A DNA stretch of 64,000 bases from Trichococcus sp. K1Tr (GTDB taxonomy: Bacteria; Bacillota; Bacilli; Lactobacillales; Aerococcaceae): NCBI RefSeq assembly GCF_028309625.1, contig NZ_JAQMHR010000003.1:248001-312000 (forward strand). The letters run 5' to 3'. The notes beneath the pieces are model-generated. The model searched no databases. It saw nothing but the letters and a program-made list of their open reading frames with translations, and was not told where the DNA came from. Both the position numbers and the translations under genes were made by a program. Shown piece by piece: positions 62,287-64,000 of this stretch (the stretch's first letter is position 1; each line of letters begins with the position of its first letter).

Positions 62287-63000
62287 TCATTCAATATAGA
62301 CAGCCTGATTGCCGAATTGCTCCCAAGAGGCAATGAAACTACTTTTTTCTACAGGTTGATTCTTTTTGCCGTACGGGTCATTTACGTAAAAATAGTTTTC
62401 ATCATAGCCAACGACTACAACACTATGCTCATTATAGCTGATACTGACTTCACCGGTTGGAGTTTGCCATACCTCCATATCATCGACTGGGGCATAGCTT
62501 GTACTAGTGATTGTCCAGACTGGGTATCCTTGGTTCAAGGCATTAATCACAGCCTCAAATGGGCTGCCGGTGATATCCTTTATGCGATCTGATGACACGA
62601 AATTAGCAGCTAAGACAGCTATCGGCCCATGGTAGACACTAAAGCCAGAATTATAACCGGTAATATCACCTACGAAAGCATCGTTTGGGTTGCCACGCAG
62701 GCCGTTTTCATAAATAATCGGAACAGAAGGGAGCCAAGCAGCAACATCATTTTTTGATATCGAAACGTTGTTGTACTGCAGTATCATTGTAAGCGATGTT
62801 ACCTCGCAACCGTTATATAAAACGGGATAATCCATTTGGTTCAATAAAGGGACATCCAGTAATACTTCTTTTGGTGCTTCTGCTACAGCTGCCTGATTAT
62901 CCAAAACAGATGCGCTTTCGGGGGGGGCAAGCCTGATCGATAATGTACTGACGATAAAAGTTATCAGTAAACATCTTTTGAGAAGCGTTCGTCTCCGCAT
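62287..63000 (-). CDS. Secreted C39-like cysteine peptidase
   Basis: The product has 237 residues with a basic N-terminus and signal peptide (RRRTLLKRCLLITFIVSTLSI, positions 3-23), so it is exported. The catalytic parts of the C39-like papain-type fold are visible. Cys lies in LYNGCEVTSLTMIL, with leading Gln in DVPLLNQMDY, and His in SYNEHSVVVVGYDENYFYVNDPYG with the following Asn-Asp. AAGGAGG six bases before the ATG decides the start against a longer frame. It may process surface proteins or peptides; no bacteriocin or ABC partner gene is adjacent. Confidence 0.85.
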   Translation of the reverse strand: MRRRTLLKRCLLITFIVSTLSIRLAPPESASVLDNQAAVAEAPKEVLLDVPLLNQMDYPVLYNGCEVTSLTMILQYNNVSISKNDVAAWLPSVPIIYENGLRGNPNDAFVGDITGYNSGFSVYHGPIAVLAANFVSSDRIKDITGSPFEAVINALNQGYPVWTITSTSYAPVDDMEVWQTPTGEVSISYNEHSVVVVGYDENYFYVNDPYGKKNQPVEKSSFIASWEQFGNQAVYIE

Positions 63001-63275
63001 AATTAGCCTCCTTAGAGTAGTGATCCATGTAAACAAGTACGAATAAACGGTTCGTAAAATGCTGATATAATAGCCTATAAACCAAAAATTAGAAATACCT
63101 GTATAATAGTCGGCTGAAATCGAATAATGTTAACCCATTCTCCCGAAAAAATCGCTAAAGTAATAGAATGGAATGAAGCATTGCACGATCCATGAGAAAG
63201 GGATGCTCCAAAGTGCAGCTATACTTATTTTGTTGACTCTGCTATCATGATAATTAGATTGTAAGTGTATACAGG
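63001..63275. other. Divergent promoter region between the peptidase and LacI-type genes
   Basis: AT-rich intergenic DNA. TATAAT-like sequences occur in both orientations near 63065-63105. I see no strong palindrome that would be the regulator's operator, and no gene. Confidence 0.35.
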
Positions 63276-63291
63276 AAAGGAGGTGTTTCAA

Positions 63292-64000
63292 TTGGGAACA
63301 ATGAAAGACGTAGCTGCTTTAGCGAAAGTTGGTGTCGGTACGGTATCGCGTGTGCTGAACAATTCCGGAGCTGTAAAAGAATCGACCCGCCGAAAAGTGG
63401 AAGCGGCGATGAAAGAACTGAATTATATCCCGAATGCCTATGCACGCGGCCTGAAGATGAACAAGACACACACGATCGCATTGATCATTCCGACAATCTG
63501 GCATCCGTTTTTCTCGGAATTCGCCTATTATGTGGAGCGAAATTTGTCTGAACATAAATACAAGCTGCTGTTGTGCAACTCTGATGTCAGCAATGACAAG
63601 GAACTGGAATATATTCAGATGGTTCAAGAAAATAAAGTGGACGGCATCATCGGCATCACCTATTCGGATTTGGATAATTTTGTCTCGTCGCATTTGCCTT
63701 TCGTCACCATTGACCGTCATTTCAAGGAAGAAACGGTTTGTGTCACCTCGGACAACTTTCATGCAGGTGAATTAGCAGTAGAAAAGCTGGTTGAGAAGGG
63801 TTGTAGAAAACTCGGGTATATCGGAACCCATTCACGCTTTCCGAGCGAGACGACAAAAAGAAGAGTGGGCTTCGAAGAGCAAGCTGAGCTGATGGGAATG
63901 CCTTATGCTATCTACGATGGGGAAGACCCTGTTGTGGAATTCAAGCAGGAGATACGAACTTTTCTCGAAGAAAATCCGGATGTGGATGGCGTATTTGCCC
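63292..64000 (+). CDS. LacI-family transcriptional regulator (5' part, cut by window end)
   Basis: The frame runs off the window after about 236 residues. It begins with the LacI helix-turn-helix (TMKDVAALAKVGVGTVSRVLNNSGAVKESTRRKVEAAMKELNYIPNAYARGLK), including the hinge region. The periplasmic-binding-protein-like sugar-sensing domain follows (IALIIPTIWHPFFSEFAYYVERNL, VDGIIGITYS, VTIDRHF). The TTG start is six bases after AAAGGAGG; the ATG three codons later is too far from it. Its ligand and targets lie outside the window. Confidence 0.9.
   Translation, partial: MGTMKDVAALAKVGVGTVSRVLNNSGAVKESTRRKVEAAMKELNYIPNAYARGLKMNKTHTIALIIPTIWHPFFSEFAYYVERNLSEHKYKLLLCNSDVSNDKELEYIQMVQENKVDGIIGITYSDLDNFVSSHLPFVTIDRHFKEETVCVTSDNFHAGELAVEKLVEKGCRKLGYIGTHSRFPSETTKRRVGFEEQAELMGMPYAIYDGEDPVVEFKQEIRTFLEENPDVDGVFA

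Noticed and set aside
62137-62592. 151-codon + strand frame opposite the C39-like peptidase
   Set aside because: Most of it is antisense to a gene with signal peptide and catalytic residues, and it has no ribosome site.

Overview
The window reads as the chromosome of a motile, low-to-mid-GC Gram-positive bacterium, most likely a member of the Carnobacteriaceae (Lactobacillales; Trichococcus/Carnobacterium-like). This assignment is an inference. It rests on strong AGGAGG ribosome sites, frequent TTG/GTG starts, Firmicute-type CheC/CheD/FliY chemotaxis, no L/P-ring genes, and lactic-acid-bacterium-like housekeeping genes. By eye the left third (1-21 kb) is richer in G+C than the flagellar region.

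Left region (1-21 kb), accessory and housekeeping genes in small transcription units: a CitMHS-type transporter with a cre-like site, a HIRAN-domain protein, a single-repeat AbrB-like membrane protein, DegV, UvrC (with a LexA/DinR-like box), a DHA3-type MFS exporter, and a coenzyme-B12-dependent ribonucleotide reductase (with an NrdR-like box). These are followed by a sirtuin gene put out of frame by three tandem copies of a 20-bp unit, and by a Panacea-PemK/MazF-like fusion that has an internal ribosome site. A divergent three-gene unit encodes a sortase-like protein lacking the catalytic cysteine, a membrane protein and a small secreted protein. Then come a small frameshifted gene, tRNA-Ser(CGA), SstT, a MATE exporter and a histidine phosphatase-CHAD fusion.

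Flagellar/chemotaxis region (21-62 kb), almost all on the + strand: an MCP; cheW-cheD-cheB-cheR-cheA-cheC-cheY-cheW-fliM-fliY; flgM-flgN-flgK-flgL; flagellin; fliD-fliT-like-fliS; a transposase remnant; then a long operon flgB-flgC-fliE-fliF-fliG-fliH-fliI-fliJ-fliK-flgD-orf-flgE-flbD-motA-motB-fliL-fliO-fliP-fliQ-fliR-flhB-flhA-sigma28-flgF/flhO-flgG/flhP, an ftsE-like ATPase gene without ftsX, and a second MCP. The sequence shows a readable hierarchy. A sigmaA-type promoter precedes flgB, whose operon ends with the sigma28 gene. Sigma28-type promoters (TAAA-N15-NCCGATTA-like) precede both MCPs, the che operon, flgM and flagellin. flhF and flhG are missing from their usual place after flhA.

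Right end (62-64 kb): a structured non-coding stretch, a secreted C39-like cysteine peptidase on the minus strand, and the 5' part of a LacI-family regulator cut by the window edge.

The best candidates for unusual biology are the sirtuin locus with its frame-setting repeat next to the self-contained toxin-antitoxin-like fusion, the cysteine-less sortase unit, and the orphan FtsE-like ATPase attached to the flagellar operon.
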